This document shows, in pieces, positions 1 to 10,211 of a DNA stretch of 50,000 nucleotides. Each line of letters opens with the position of its first letter. Position 1 is the first letter of the stretch. The notes under the pieces are model-generated. The model saw only the letters and a list, made by a program, of their open reading frames with translations. It was not told where the DNA came from and did no database searches. Source of the stretch: Prorocentrum cordatum (lineage: Eukaryota; Sar; Dinophyceae; Prorocentrales; Prorocentraceae); the NCBI GenBank assembly GCA_963575745.1, contig CAUYUJ010017627.1:580472-630471 (forward strand), in the 5' to 3' direction. A program made the translations under genes and the position numbers.

Positions 1-254
1 GATGGACGTTGGTTCTGGCCCGGAGGGGAATATTTTCAATTGGGGGGAGTCTGAGGGGCGAAGGGCTCGGGGTTCCACCGTTTATCAAGACCTGGCGGAT
101 GACGGGAAGCGCGCATAGACTCGAAGAGACGCGCGATGGACGTTGGTTCTGGCCCGGAGGGGAATTATTTTCATTCGGGGGGAGTGAGGTGGGAAGGGCT
201 CAGGGTTCCACCTTTTTCAAGACCTGGCGGATGACGGGGAGCGCGCATAGACGG
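1..254. repeat. 134-bp tandem repeat, two copies
   Basis: Copy one runs from 1 and copy two from 135. Both begin gatggacgttggttctggcc and both carry 'caagacctggcggatgacgg' near their end, with only scattered substitutions and small indels. The array probably continues to the left of the window. The open frame across it is a by-product of the repeat and has no recognisable protein. Confidence 0.9.
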
Positions 255-2275
255 CCCTGGCTCGAGCGTTTATGGCGATTTTCATCGTGGAAAGCGCGTG
301 TTCTAATGTACCCATGAAGCATACAACCAGAAACAGCCATATAATCGCACATCATATATCAAAATCCATTATTACACATGGAAGCGCAACAACCGAACAA
401 CATACGTACGTATGCATCCTAGCAGCAGGAACCAACACGCCATTCCCACACGCGGAAAAATGAGGACACCTTGCAAGATGACACAAGCGTAAACAAACGC
501 AGAAGAAGTTGTTCAGCCACCGTGCCAGCGCAGTGTAACACCGTTTGCCCCAACGCTCTGATGTTCCATTGTCTGTACATGTGGTATTATGGACCTCAGA
601 ATACGTCACGCAGTACCGGCGGCTCGGTGGCGGATATGAATAATGTCGTTTGAGTTTGTTTTTCAGCAAATAGAAGAGCCGTTATTGGGGACGCGTCGGG
701 TTGATTTCGGAGGGGTGCGCTGGTGGGGGGCGTCACCGCTTGCAAATATTCAGAGTCCCTACGAGACAGCAAGCTGGCATGCTAACGCGCCCCGAAGTGC
801 CGTAGGGACTGGCCAGTACATATCACGAGTATTTTGTGCAGGTTTGGGTAACTGTGAAAATCCTTTTACACCACGTGCGGGCCAGACGCGCCCCGCGCGC
901 CTATCACTACGTGTGTGCTGATGCCGCTGAGGACAAATGCGAGACACCACTACCTTGTGCCAAGCCGACCCCGTAAGCATATCTGAGTGCCCATGGCGAC
1001 CCACTTGGCAGAATCCACCACGTGTGCGGGTTGCTCATATCTCAAAATAAATGTGAACAATCACGTGGTTGTGCGGGTCAAATGTAGCCGTGAGGTTTTT
1101 GTCGTGGGCGAAGTTCTCTTACGGTGTATACTTATGCGTGTAAATATATACACATTCGCATACGAAAGATGCATGGACTACTGTTTCCACGGTCTCGTCC
1201 ATGTTGGGAGGTCGGGGCGGAAGGAAAAGGGTAGGGTAGGGGCGAGGACGGGGGGGGAATGGGAGAGGGTGCTTGTGATTTGAGAGGAGGGAATCGGCCG
1301 CGCCTGCATGAGAAAGGGAAGGGTTGAGCGAACCAGGATGCGTTGCGGGAAGTGCACATCCTTGGATGAGGTGTGACTTGTGCAGGTTTTCGCAAGCGCG
1401 AGCGCGGGAAGACGGAGGAGACGATTGAGTTAATGACGGGATGAGGGGATGGAAGTTCGGGTCGGCGTCGTGTTCCTTCGTGCATTAGTGCGTGAGCCCC
1501 AACTTCACAGAGCCTTATGATGGTTCTTGTCTTCCCGCCATACTGGGAGCGTTGGGGCGGTATTTCATTGTTTGACATGATCGTTCTATTTGCAGCTGGG
1601 GGATTGGAGGATGAGGATGTTGGAATGAGTGCATGCTGAGGCAGGGCCAGGGACGCGGCCGCCCATCCTCTCCTCGTGCTCCCCAGGCGCCGTGATGTTT
1701 CACAACGCGGACACTTGGGTGTCTCGAGCCTTTCCCCGGGACCGGCCTCTCATCTAGAGTGCATTGTTGGGACGGTCTCGGGGTCGGGCAACAGCCTTGG
1801 GAGGTCGAGCAAGATTGCCTAAACAAATCCGTCGTGCTTATCCGCCACGTCCCCTCGACGCGAAGGGGCCTCGTGCTCCCTCTCCTGGTCCCGCACCAGG
1901 CCTTTGACGCCGCTCCCCCGCCCCCGCTCGAGCCCTGGGGGACGTTCCAGGGCCCAGGACCAGTTGTTCCCGCAGCACCCCCTGGTCCCTCGTGCCCAGG
2001 TCCGCGTCGTCCTCTCGCCCTCCTCGTCCTCTTGGTCCTCGAGCAGCCCCTTGGACGCCGCCCCGCCGCTCCAGTCTCGAGCCCCGCGCCACGCGCGCGC
2101 CCCGCGCCCGCAGCGCCAGAAGGCCCGCTCTCTTCCCGCGGCCGCCGGCTCTCCGGCAGCGGGCCCTGTGGGCGTCAGGTTCGCCAGCGAATCCTCCTTG
2201 TGGCTCTCGTCCTCCGCATCCTCCTCCCAGGTGGCTTCCATCCCCCTCACCTCGAAGAAGAAAGCATTGCATAAA
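255..2275. other. Gene-free stretch, nothing recognised
   Basis: No conserved protein, RNA gene or long repeat is recognisable. From about 1780 to 2275 the top strand is rich in C and CTC runs (for example around 1915-2060), which opens long frames on both strands at once. That is typical of composition bias rather than coding. Confidence 0.6.
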
Positions 2276-2400
2276 CATGAACGTTTGGAGCTCCTCGCGG
2301 ATTTCTTGGATCGGCGCTGGGTCCTGGCGGCGCCTCCAGCGCCGCCCTTGGCGCGCTCCGCGCGCCAGGAAGGGGGTCCAGCGCAGATCCGCGTGGACCT
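2276..2400. repeat. GC-rich dispersed repeat, copy 1
   Basis: The segment reads 'gcggatttcttggatcggcg', then a GGCGGCGCC-rich core, then 'gcgcgctccgcgcgcca', then 'cagatccgcg'. The same order of words appears at 11693-11825. The two copies differ by many substitutions, so this is an old dispersed repeat. Confidence 0.7.
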
Positions 2401-2815
2401 CCAATTGTTTATGTGTATGCCGTTGTTTGTTGTTTCATCATCCTCCTCGTGGCCCTCGTGGCTCTTGTCCCCCTCCCCCTCCTCCCCCTCTCGTCGCCCC
2501 GTGGCTCTCGCCCCCCTCTCACCCCTGGCTTAGTTTGTGATGCCAAGAGTTCGTGGCACTTCTACCTAGCCTACGGTCGTCGATGTCTCGAACTGTTGTC
2601 AGACTGGCCCCCATGCTCGGCGCACCTCTCACGCAATTCGTGTCCCATGGCCCCATCCGCGTTCCCCTCCTCCGATGTTGTACTTTTGAGGCGCACCCCG
2701 CGTTGCACAGAACAGATGTCAGCTCGTTTGTACCGTCGTTTCACTGAATACACTTAACACCAAGGTCGCTAAGGAACAATCGTTCAGACTTTGCCAGCCA
2801 AAGGACAATTGAAAA
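2401..2815. other. Gene-free stretch, C/T-rich
   Basis: A pyrimidine-rich run (CTCCTCCCCCTC type) fills about 2440-2525. Nothing else is recognised. Confidence 0.5.
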
Positions 2816-2819
2816 GCTA

Positions 2820-3085
2820 TTTTTCACGCCTCGCTGATCCCCGCCAGCCCATCCAGAAACAATGCTCTTGCGAGTCGCCTCGATCAGTAAAGTGCAGGAC
2901 CCCAGTGTGCTGGCCACCCAAACAGGCCTCGAACGTGACGACAGCTTCGCAGTGGTCAGCCCTCGGTCATGGTTGGTTTAATCTGAGTCTGCGCTCGGTA
3001 CTCAATATGCTGGCCCCCAAGCAGCCCTCAAAAGTCGGGACAGTTTCACACTTCGCAGACCCTCCAGGCCTGACGGGCGAGGTAG
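2820..3085. repeat. ~105-bp repeat family, two diverged units
   Basis: The two units (about 2885-2955 and 2985-3060) share the order 'gtgctggccaccc / gctggcccccaagcagcc', then 'gacagtttcac', then 'cttcgcag'. The same family recurs at 6345-6735, 8322-8436 and 11170-11485. The first unit is preceded by 'ccccgccagcccatccagaa', a short interspersed motif also found elsewhere. Confidence 0.65.
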
Positions 3086-3235
3086 GAGCCAGGTAGGAGG
3101 TAGGCAGGAAGGAGGAGACAGGCAGGAGGTCATGGAGGATATCAGAGAGAGGGAGAGGGAGAGAGCGAAGGGGAGGCGGGAGGCCCGCGATGTTCTATTG
3201 AAAGCGAGAGCCCAACGGAGTGGTGGGGAATTGTT

Positions 3236-3278
3236 TACGCTTCGCGAGTCCCCGCCAGCCCATTCAGAAGCCCTGCCC
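3236..3278 (+). repeat. Short interspersed motif, copy 2
   Basis: 'acgcttcgcgagtccccgcc' is followed by agcccattcagaag. Related copies lie at 2825-2866 (+), 13728-13760 (+) and 21742-21790 (-). It is too short to be a gene and its role is unknown. Confidence 0.65.
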
Positions 3279-3349
3279 GCGAGAGCTGACGGGAAATGAA
3301 AAGCAGAGACGCATATAGTGAAACAGAGCGGTCAAAGAGAGGAGGGCGA

Positions 3350-4015
3350 GGAACGTGTTGAGCACTGGAGGCTATCTTGGAACATTGGAGGCCTTCTTGG
3401 AGCTATGGGGCTTTTTGGGGGCGTCTTGGGGTCCTCTTGGGGCTCTGTTGGGGCTCTTTGGCTGGTCTTGGGGTCCTCTTGGGGCTCCTTTGTCGCGTCT
3501 TGGAGCCCTCTTCGGGCCACTTGCAGCCCTCTTGGGGCTCTCTCGTGGCTCTCCTGGGAGCTTCCGAGGGCCTCCTGGGACCATTTTGGAGGCCATCGAT
3601 CAACGGAGGGGGTCCTTTAATCTAGGTCCCCCCTAAGAGCCCCCGAAATCGCCTCTTGGGGCGATATTGGGCGCTCTTGGGGTCGTCTTGGGGGCCTCTT
3701 GGGCTCCTCTTGGAGCTTTCTTGGGCCATCTGGGGACCACCTTGACGCCTCAAAAACGCATCGGACGCGAAAAGGGGAGAAGGCAAGCATCATTGAGTGC
3801 CTTTAGGTTTTTGTAGGATTTCTGCTTCCCCAGGAGGTCCTGAGGGGTGTCCAAAAGCACCTAGAACCGTCGTGTTCCCCTCTTGGGGCTTCTTGGAGGC
3901 ATGTTGTTAGCTATCTTGAGCCATGTCGGGCTATCTTGAGCGATCTTGGAGGCCATCTTGGGCTCTCTGAGGCCCCCTTGGAGCTATCTCAGGCTATCTT
4001 GGACGCCCTGACACC
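3350..4015 (+). repeat. CTTGGGGC-type irregular minisatellite
   Basis: Dozens of loosely repeated units of about 15-25 bp have the form 'ggcgtcttggggtcctcttg' and 'ttggaggccatcttgggc', with a non-repetitive break near 3750-3870. The same family occurs at 14330-14480, 22320-22905 and 38530-38620, and inverted at 21120-21720 and 36880-37250. Open frames rich in Gly, Leu and Trp (or Pro, Arg and Lys on the other strand) come from the repeat and are not proteins. Confidence 0.85.
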
Positions 4016-4019
4016 TCGC

Positions 4020-4765
4020 GACCCCCCCCGTCCAGGGGATAGGGTAGGGGGAGGGGTCCTACCCACCCGCCCGCAAGCCGTCTTGCTCACTTCCACCCGC
4101 CCTCCCAACACATAAGTAACACCCGAATGTCAGCACATCGCGTAAGAACGCAGCATACGCCACGGGTTTGGAAGCTTCTTGGGCCTGGCGTTGAGCTTTC
4201 TTGGCCAGTGTTGGAGCCATTGGGATGTTTCGAAAGCCCAACGAAAACGATGAGGCGAAAAGGCAGCAGCTACTTATGTGTCAAACCAGTCGGTCGACCA
4301 TCTGCGCCCAGAAGGCAGGTGGGATCTGCTGGCACCCCAGCCGTCCCTGTAAAGTACCAGTACAAGATGGTCGCGGGGCGGCCGCGCATGTTCCAACTGT
4401 GGAGGGAGAGTACGTTTTGTATGGTTTCTGGACAGGGCTGGTGGGAGTGGTGGCCCTCATGCGGGGTATCAGGGTTCCGGGTTGGCTGCCGGCCGGGTGG
4501 GGAAGGGGGTGTATAGAAATAGGGAATCGTGAAAACCTCTCGCCGAAGGGAAATACAGGCTTTGTGGAAGAGGGAAGAAAGACATTGTTAGACCGCCTGG
4601 CGGAATTACCCTGCGACTCGTCTCATCAATTCGCATCGGATCAAGTGACCCGAGCCCTGGGTCCACATGTAGTTTTTAGCCGTCGTCGCGCACGACGGGA
4701 CGCCAAGCATCAACATAAACGCATGGATTTACGCTGCAATTTGGTGGCTCGCGCTAGAGCTTAGA
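4020..4765. other. Gene-free stretch
   Basis: A C-run and G-rich word at 4023-4060 is followed by unique-looking sequence. A frame at 4201-4764 is open for 187 codons but matches no family I know, and overlapping frames are also open, so I do not call it a gene. Confidence 0.5.
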
Positions 4766-5075
4766 CGTTCCGCGTGTGAGACAAGAGTTTTTTTGAGAGG
4801 ATAGGGAGGATTCGAGCTTGAGCTGAGCCGTGTGTGAGACGGGAGTGATCTGGAGAGGTTCAGGGAGGATGCGGAGCCCGCGTCGCCTTTTCTCAACGAC
4901 CTGACAACATGTGTTTCGTTTGCAGATTGTGTTGCGTTGCAGTTGTTCGTTGCGCTGCAGTTAAGCTCATCTATCTTGCGCTTGGGATTCCGCGTGTGAG
5001 ACCGGAGTGGAGTGGATTGGAGAGGTTCAGGGTGGGTGTGAAGCCCACATCGTCCTTTCTCGACGACGAGAACAC
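4766..5075. repeat. Direct repeats with 'ccgcgtgtgagac' start
   Basis: A short copy starts at 4769. Two fuller copies of about 80 bp lie at 4828-4905 and 4989-5072. Each runs from a gtgtgagac word through 'tggagaggttcaggg' to a 'cctttctcgacgac'-like end. The middle spacer contains an internal 'ttgcagattgtgttgcgttg' stretch. Confidence 0.75.
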
Positions 5076-5217
5076 CTTTGATGCAGTGTTGCTGGCTTCC
5101 ATAGGCCGCCAATTCATTGCGTGGTCTCACACAGGCCGGAAGGTCACGGACAGGTCACAGTGGCCCCGCACACGCCTGAGACTCTTCTCAGAGGCCTTTG
5201 CAGCCCCCTCAAAGGAC

Positions 5218-5545
5218 GCAGGGGGGGGCTCTTGGAGGGCTCGTCGGTGGCTCCACGGACGTCCCCAGGCGGCTCCACGATGCCCCCAAGAGGTCCTCAG
5301 AGCGAGATGCGGTCGCACCTCGCTCTGGAGCGCCTTTCGACGCGAAGTTTGGGCCGTGCAGCGCTCTCTCGGGGCTTGAGGGGACTCGCGGAGGGCTCAT
5401 AGAGGGCTCCACGCAAGTCCTCAGGTGGCCCCGGGAGGCCTCCAAGAGGTCCGTAGAGCGAGATGCGGCCGTATCTCGGTCTCGAACACGACTCGAAACA
5501 ATCATGGGGCCGTCCAGGGTTCTCCAGGGCCCCCCATCGGGCCCC
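5218..5545 (+). repeat. 156-bp tandem repeat, two diverged copies
   Basis: Translated in the frame starting at 5198, residues 14-63 and 66-115 align with each other at a spacing of 52 codons: 'GGLVGGST' versus 'GGLIEGST', and 'KRSSERDAVA' versus 'KRSVERDAAV'. The period is therefore 156 bp, divisible by three, which keeps the frame open. I see no known domain and read it as a minisatellite rather than a protein. Confidence 0.7.
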
Positions 5546-5950
5546 CAAGGATGTCTGATGGGGGCTCGTGTGAGGAGGCTCGTGCGAAGACGCAGAAACC
5601 GAAGAGAAACATAACACCGAGAGCAGAGACACATAGCATCAGCAGCCATTTATATGTTCTTGAGCCCGAAGACATAGTAAGGTGTTGGGGCATTCGAGCT
5701 TTGCGCGTTGCGCTTCAAGCGGCTCACAGGCATCGCAGTAAGAACCGGCTGTTAGGCCAAAGGGCCGGGATGCTACCCGTCAGCTGAGAACAGATGCCCG
5801 GGGAAGGCACGCAGGCCGGACGGACCGTGCCAGCGACCAATATGCGCAGGATGTCCGTGCAGTTGTCAACATTGATACCTCACTAGGCTTGTTCCCGAAT
5901 GTCTGGACATGAAGGAACATAATTGCTACCATCTCGCCCTTCTACAATGA
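5546..5950. other. Gene-free stretch
   Basis: Nothing is recognised beyond weak coding potential on both strands. Confidence 0.5.
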
Positions 5951-5956
5951 CAACAG

Positions 5957-6169
5957 GCAGAGGTGGAGAACAGATCGGCCAACGAGGTGAGGCTACGCGA
6001 AGAATGTGCAGCACAGGTGCGTATTACCAAGGCAGAAAAGGCCGAACATATTCGGCGAATTTGCACCGAAGTGGGGTCCTTTCGTCACGCCACGCAATCA
6101 TCGCAACTGAGCCGACGATCGATGTCAGAAGCAGCCCAGAAGTCTTTGACGGAGACAGAGCAACATTAA
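5957..6169 (+). CDS. Possible exon or relic, Glu/Arg-rich helical peptide
   Basis: An open frame of about 70 codons ends at a stop at 6167-6169. It encodes a charged, probably helical peptide containing 'RLREECAAQVRITKAEKAEH'. The words around the left edge (caggcagag) could be an acceptor site. It matches no family I recognise and may be a fragment of a retroelement structural protein or chance. The right half begins to resemble the ~105-bp repeat family. Confidence 0.2.
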   Translation, partial: AEVENRSANEVRLREECAAQVRITKAEKAEHIRRICTEVGSFRHATQSSQLSRRSMSEAAQKSLTETEQH

Positions 6170-6344
6170 AATGAGTCGGCAGAACGAACGGAACTGAATC
6201 ACAGTGCAACAAAAGCGCCGAGCAGGAACCGTAACTTGTTGTGCAAGGTACATGGGGTGCGCGCGCGTCACACGACTCATTGGACAACTATAGATGGATG
6301 AGTGGCGAGGCCCCAGGTTCGAAGATTAAGAGAGCGGGAACGAG

Positions 6345-6735
6345 AGGCAGGGGTGATGGTGAGGTCTCGCCTGATCAGAATAAAACGCCGCTCCGCTGGA
6401 CCTTTTTTCAGGAGAGCGAATGTGGCGACAGTTTCGCAGCTCGCAGCAACAACGACGGCGAGGTCTCATCTCATCTGAAAGAGGCGTCGCCCGCTCGATC
6501 AGGAGCCCACGAAAGTTACGGAAGCTTCGCAGTTCGCAGCGCCCAGCGACGGAAAGGTCACCATTTGGTCTACATAAATTCAACATCAATCCGCCGAGCA
6601 CCGCAGGAACCTACCAAAGCGGCGACCGTTTCGCACTTGGCAGCCCCCCCAAGGATGGCGAGGTGTAGCCTGAGTCCGCGTAGGAAATCACCCCTCTGGA
6701 CCCCCCAGCTGCCTTCAAACATGGGAAAGAGCGTG
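6345..6735 (+). repeat. ~105-bp repeat family, about four units
   Basis: Units of 95-110 bp share 'gatggcgaggt' near the start, a variable middle with 'ccgct..gacc' or 'ccgagcaccgcaggaa', and an end of the form 'gcgacagtttcgcagctcgc'. Starts are near 6355, 6457, 6555 and 6655. The array ends where the foldback arm begins at about 6780. Confidence 0.7.
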
Positions 6736-6780
6736 TTACACCGCTGCTGGCGGAAAACACGGGGGGGTCGCTGGGGGGTC

Positions 6781-7010
6781 CTAACCCGTCCCCCCCCCTC
6801 GACAACCGGACGGGGGGTCACTAACGGTTCGAACCCCCTCCCGCCCCCAGTCCATCATGAAAGGGGGGGGGGGGTCACTACCGGTTCGACCCCCCCCCTC
6901 CTCCTCGAAAGCCAGGGGGGTGTCACTACCGGTTCGAACCCCCCCCCCTCCTCGAAAACCGGGGGGGTCATTACCGGTTCGATCCCCCCCCTCCTCGCCG
7001 CCGGCAAACG
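6781..7010 (+). repeat. Left arm of foldback
   Basis: Four units of about 45-55 bp have the form 'ggtcactaccggttcgaacc' followed by a C-run, 'tcctcgaaaaccgg' and a G-run. The inner end is 'cgccgccggcaaacg' at 6996-7010. The right arm at 7969-8165 is the approximate reverse complement, including this inner end. Each unit contains the palindrome TTCGAA. Confidence 0.85.
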
Positions 7011-7011
7011 A

Positions 7012-7960
7012 TGCCCGCTCCGCGGGACAGTTGGAGAATGGTGGGGATGTTGGGACAGTGGTGGGAACGGTGATGGTGGGGACAGTGGTGCGGGGACAGT
7101 GGGACAGTGGTGCGGACAGTGGTGGGGACGGTGGTGGTGGTGGGGACAGTGGTGAGGGGACAGCGGGACAGTGGTGGGGACAGTGGGACAGTGGTGGGGA
7201 CGGTAGCAGTGGTGAAGGCGGTGGTGCGGACAGTGATGGGACAGTAGTACAGTGGGTAAAGTGGCGGGGACAGTGGGGACAGTGAGACAGTGATGGGGGC
7301 AGTGGGGACGGTGGGACAGCACAGTGGGAAAGCGGCGGGGACAGTGGGACAGTGGTGGGAACAGTGGGGACAGTGGGACAGTGGTGGGGACCGTGGGGAA
7401 AGTGGTGAGAGTGGGATTGTGGTGGGAAAAGGCGGGGAGCGTGGGGACAGTGAGACACTGGTGGGGGCACTGGTGGGGACAGCGGGGGCAATGGTGGGAA
7501 CAGTTGGGACAGTGGGACAGTGGTGGGGACGGTGGTGGTGGGGACAGTGGTGTGGGGACAGTGGGAATGTGGTGGAAACAGTGGGACAGTGGAGGGTACA
7601 GTGGTGGTGTCGACAGTGGTGAGGGCGGTGGCGAGGACGGCGGTGGGATAATGGGACAGAGGTACAGTTGGGACAGTTGTGGGGACAGTGGGGACAGTGG
7701 TGGGAACAGAAGGACAGCTCAGTGGGACAGCGGCGGGGACAGTGGGACAGTGGGGACAGTGGGACAGTGGTTGGGGCCGTGGAGAAAGTGGGGAGTGGAA
7801 GCGTGGTGGGAAGAGTGGTGGGGACTGGGGACAGTGCGACAGTGGTGGGGGCACTGGTGAGAACAGTGGTGACGGTGGTGGGAATAGTGGGGACAGTGGT
7901 GGTGAGGACAGTGGTGCTGGGGACAGCAGTGTGGGATGTGGTGCGGACGGTGGTAGGGAC
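7012..7960 (+). repeat. GGGACAGTGGTG minisatellite
   Basis: About 950 bp are built from the words 'ggggacagtgggacagtggt' and 'ggtggggacggtggtgg' in irregular order, with no clear higher-order unit. The purine-rich strand is the top strand throughout. All three top-strand frames are open for long distances and give Gly, Asp, Ser, Val, Gln and Trp-rich translations, which are artefacts. Confidence 0.95.
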
Positions 7961-7968
7961 CCAGAGTT

Positions 7969-8165
7969 GTTTGCTGGCGGTGAGCGTGGGGGGGGGGGTC
8001 GAACCAGTAGAGACCCCCCGGTTTTCGACGGGGGGGGGTTCGAACCAGTGGTGACCCCCCCCGTTTTCGAGAGAGGGGGGGGGGGGTTCGAACCGGTAGT
8101 GACCCCCCCGGTTTTCGAAGGGGGGGGTTCGAGCCGGTAGTGACCCCCCCCCCGGTTTTCCGGGG
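7969..8165 (-). repeat. Right arm of foldback
   Basis: The arm begins 'gtttgctggcggtgagcg', the inverse of the inner end of the left arm. It then has three or four units of the form 'ggttcgaaccggtagtgacc', C-run, 'ggttttcga', G-run. It is the inverted counterpart of 6781-7010. Confidence 0.85.
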
Positions 8166-8290
8166 GGGGGGTAGGGGAGGGGGGGGGTTTGCCGAGGGGA
8201 AGGGGGGGTCCAGCAGGGGGGGGGGTCGGGGGGGGCGGGTGGGGGGAACCTCCGAGTTCCGGAGGAAGAGGGGGGAATTTTCCACAGTAG
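8166..8290. repeat. Poly-G rich tail
   Basis: Successive G runs of 5-10 bases (for example around 8161-8186 and 8206-8252) are separated by short words. It is low complexity and adjoins the right foldback arm. Confidence 0.8.
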
Positions 8291-8321
8291 AGCGGCAGTG
8301 GATCACGCTCTCTCATGTGAC

Positions 8322-8436
8322 GACGTCGTATTTCGCAGCATCAGGGATGGCGAGGTCTAGTATGAATCTGCGGTGGGTACCAACAACGGTGGCCCCCAGC
8401 AGCCCTCGAATTTTGGGACAGTTTCGACAGCCCCCC
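8322..8436 (+). repeat. ~105-bp repeat family, single unit
   Basis: It reads 'gatggcgaggtctagtatga', then 'ctgcggtgggtacc', 'ggcccccagcagccctcga' and 'gggacagtttcgacag'. This is one of the better preserved units of the family and separates the foldback from the following ~90-bp array. Confidence 0.75.
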
Positions 8437-8455
8437 CCCCAGGACTCGCCAGGTT

Positions 8456-8540
8456 TTGTTCCCAACCATCCTGTGGTGCTGGGTCCTCGTTTTGAGCAGA
8501 CAGCGCCCGCGTCCTTCCTCCCGCTGCCCCCCATCCCTCT
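8456..8540 (+). repeat. Leader repeat L1
   Basis: The segment 'ttcccaaccatcctgtggtg' through 'cctcgttttgagcagac' to 'cttcctcccgctgcc' recurs with about 80 percent identity at 10118-10205. Each copy stands directly before one of the two ~90-bp arrays. Confidence 0.8.
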
Positions 8541-8621
8541 CCCCATCATCAGCATCACCATCATCAGCATCACCGTGACCATCATCATCGTCATCATCAT
8601 CATCACCATCATCATCAGTTC
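8541..8621 (+). repeat. (ATC)n trinucleotide repeat
   Basis: The tract is an imperfect run of atc, cac and cag triplets. It separates leader L1 from the first array unit. Confidence 0.9.
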
Positions 8622-10117
8622 GGCACACCCCTCACACGGTTCGTGGCCCCACAGGGAGCTCCACCGAAGGCCCCAGTGGGTGCGGTTGCATGCGTCACCG
8701 CCACCCAGTACGGCACACCCCTCACACGGTTCGTGGCCCCATAGGGAGCTCCACCGAAGGCCCCAGTGGGTGCGGTTGCATGCGTCACCGCCACTCCTTA
8801 CGGCACACTTTTCAAACGGTTCGTGGCCCAATTGGGAGTTCCACCAAGGCCCCAGTGGGTGCGGTTGCATGCGCCACCGCTACCCATTACGGCACACCCC
8901 TCACACGGTTCGTGGCCCCATAGGGAACTCCACCGAAGGCCCCAGTGGGTGCGGCTGCATGCGTCACCGCCACACATTACGGCACACTCCTCACACGGTT
9001 CGCGGCCCCATAGGGAGCTCCACCAAGGCCCCAATGGGTGCGGTTGCATGCGTCACCGCCACCCATTACGGCACACCCTTCACACGGTTCGTGGCCCCAT
9101 AGTAAGTTCCACCGAAGGCCCCATTGGGTGCGGTTGCATGCGTCACCGCCACACATTACGGCACACCCTTCACACGTTTCGTGGCCCCACAAGAGCTCCA
9201 CCGAAGGCCCCAGTGGGCGCGGTTGCACGCGTCACCCATTACGGCACATTTTTCACACGGTCCGTGGCCCCATAGGGAGTTCCACCGAAGGCCCCAGTGG
9301 ATGCGGTTGCTAACGGTTCGTGGCCCCATAGGGAGCTCCACCGAAGGCCCCAGTGGGTGCGGTTGCATGCGTCACCGGCACCCATATAACCGCACACCTT
9401 TCACACGTTTCGGGGCCCCACAGGGAGCTCCACCGAAGGCCCCAATGGGTGCAGCTGCATGCGTTACCGCCACCCAGTACGGCACTCTCTTCACACGGTT
9501 CGTGGCCCCATGGGGAGCTCCACCGAAGGCTCCAGTGGGTGCGGTTGCATGCGTCACCGCCGCACATTACGGCACACCCCTCACACGGTTCGTGGCCCCA
9601 TAGTGAGTTCCACCGAAGGCCCCATTGGGTGCGGTTGCATGCGTCACCGCCGCCCATTACGGCACACCCCTCACACGGTTCGTGGCTCCATAGGGAGCTC
9701 CACCGAAGGCCCCAGTGGGTGCGGTTGCATGCGTCACCGCCGCCCATATAACGGCACACCTTTCACACGTTTCGGGGCCCCACAAGGAGCTCCACCGAAT
9801 GCCCCAGTGGGTGCGGTTGCATGCGTCACCCATTACGGCACATCTTTCACACGGTTCGTGGCCCCATAGTGAGCTCCACCGAAGGCCCCAGTGGGTGCAG
9901 CTGCATGCGTCACCGCCACCCATTACGGCACACCCCTCACACGGTTCGTGGCCCCATAGGGATCTCCACCGAAGGCCCCAGTGGGTGCGGCTGCATGCGT
10001 CACCGCCACCCAGTACGGCACACTCCTCACACGGTTCGCGGCCCCATAGGGAGCTCCACCAAGGCCCCAAAGGGTGCGGTTGCATGCGTCACCGCCACCC
10101 ATTACGGCACACCCTTC
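8622..10117 (+). repeat. Array A, ~90-bp units, about 17 copies
   Basis: Each unit has a shared core, 'cacccctcacacggttcgtg' then 'gccccatagggagctccacc' then gaaggccccagtgg, followed by an A-specific part 'gtgcggttgcatgcgtcacc' then gccacccattacgg. Starts fall at about 8711, 8801, 8890, 8980 and 9069, giving a period of 89-90. Two units, near 9230 and 9310, are shortened. The frame stays open because 90 is divisible by three. The high similarity between units suggests recent amplification or homogenisation. Confidence 0.95.
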
Positions 10118-10205
10118 ATTCCCAACCATTTTGTGATGTTGGGCCTTCGTTTTGAAGAGACGGTGCCCCGCGTTCTTCCTCCTCTTTTCCTCCTCCCTGC
10201 GTTTC
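10118..10205 (+). repeat. Leader repeat L2
   Basis: This is the second copy of the 8456-8540 leader. It starts abruptly inside a truncated array A unit (after cacacccttca) and ends where array B begins. Confidence 0.8.
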
Positions 10206-10211
10206 ATCCAC

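Noticed and set aside
1819-2540. Long overlapping ORFs on both strands
   Set aside because: Extreme C-rich composition removes stop codons from several frames at once; no known motif is seen.
7012-7960. Long ORFs rich in Gly, Asp, Val and Trp
   Set aside because: All three frames and the opposite strand are open because the minisatellite lacks stop codons; there is no protein-like signal.
6781-8130. 'ggttcgaa' words resembling the T-loop / B box of tRNA genes
   Set aside because: They are part of the foldback unit, have G and C runs on both sides and lack any A box, anticodon arm or acceptor stem.
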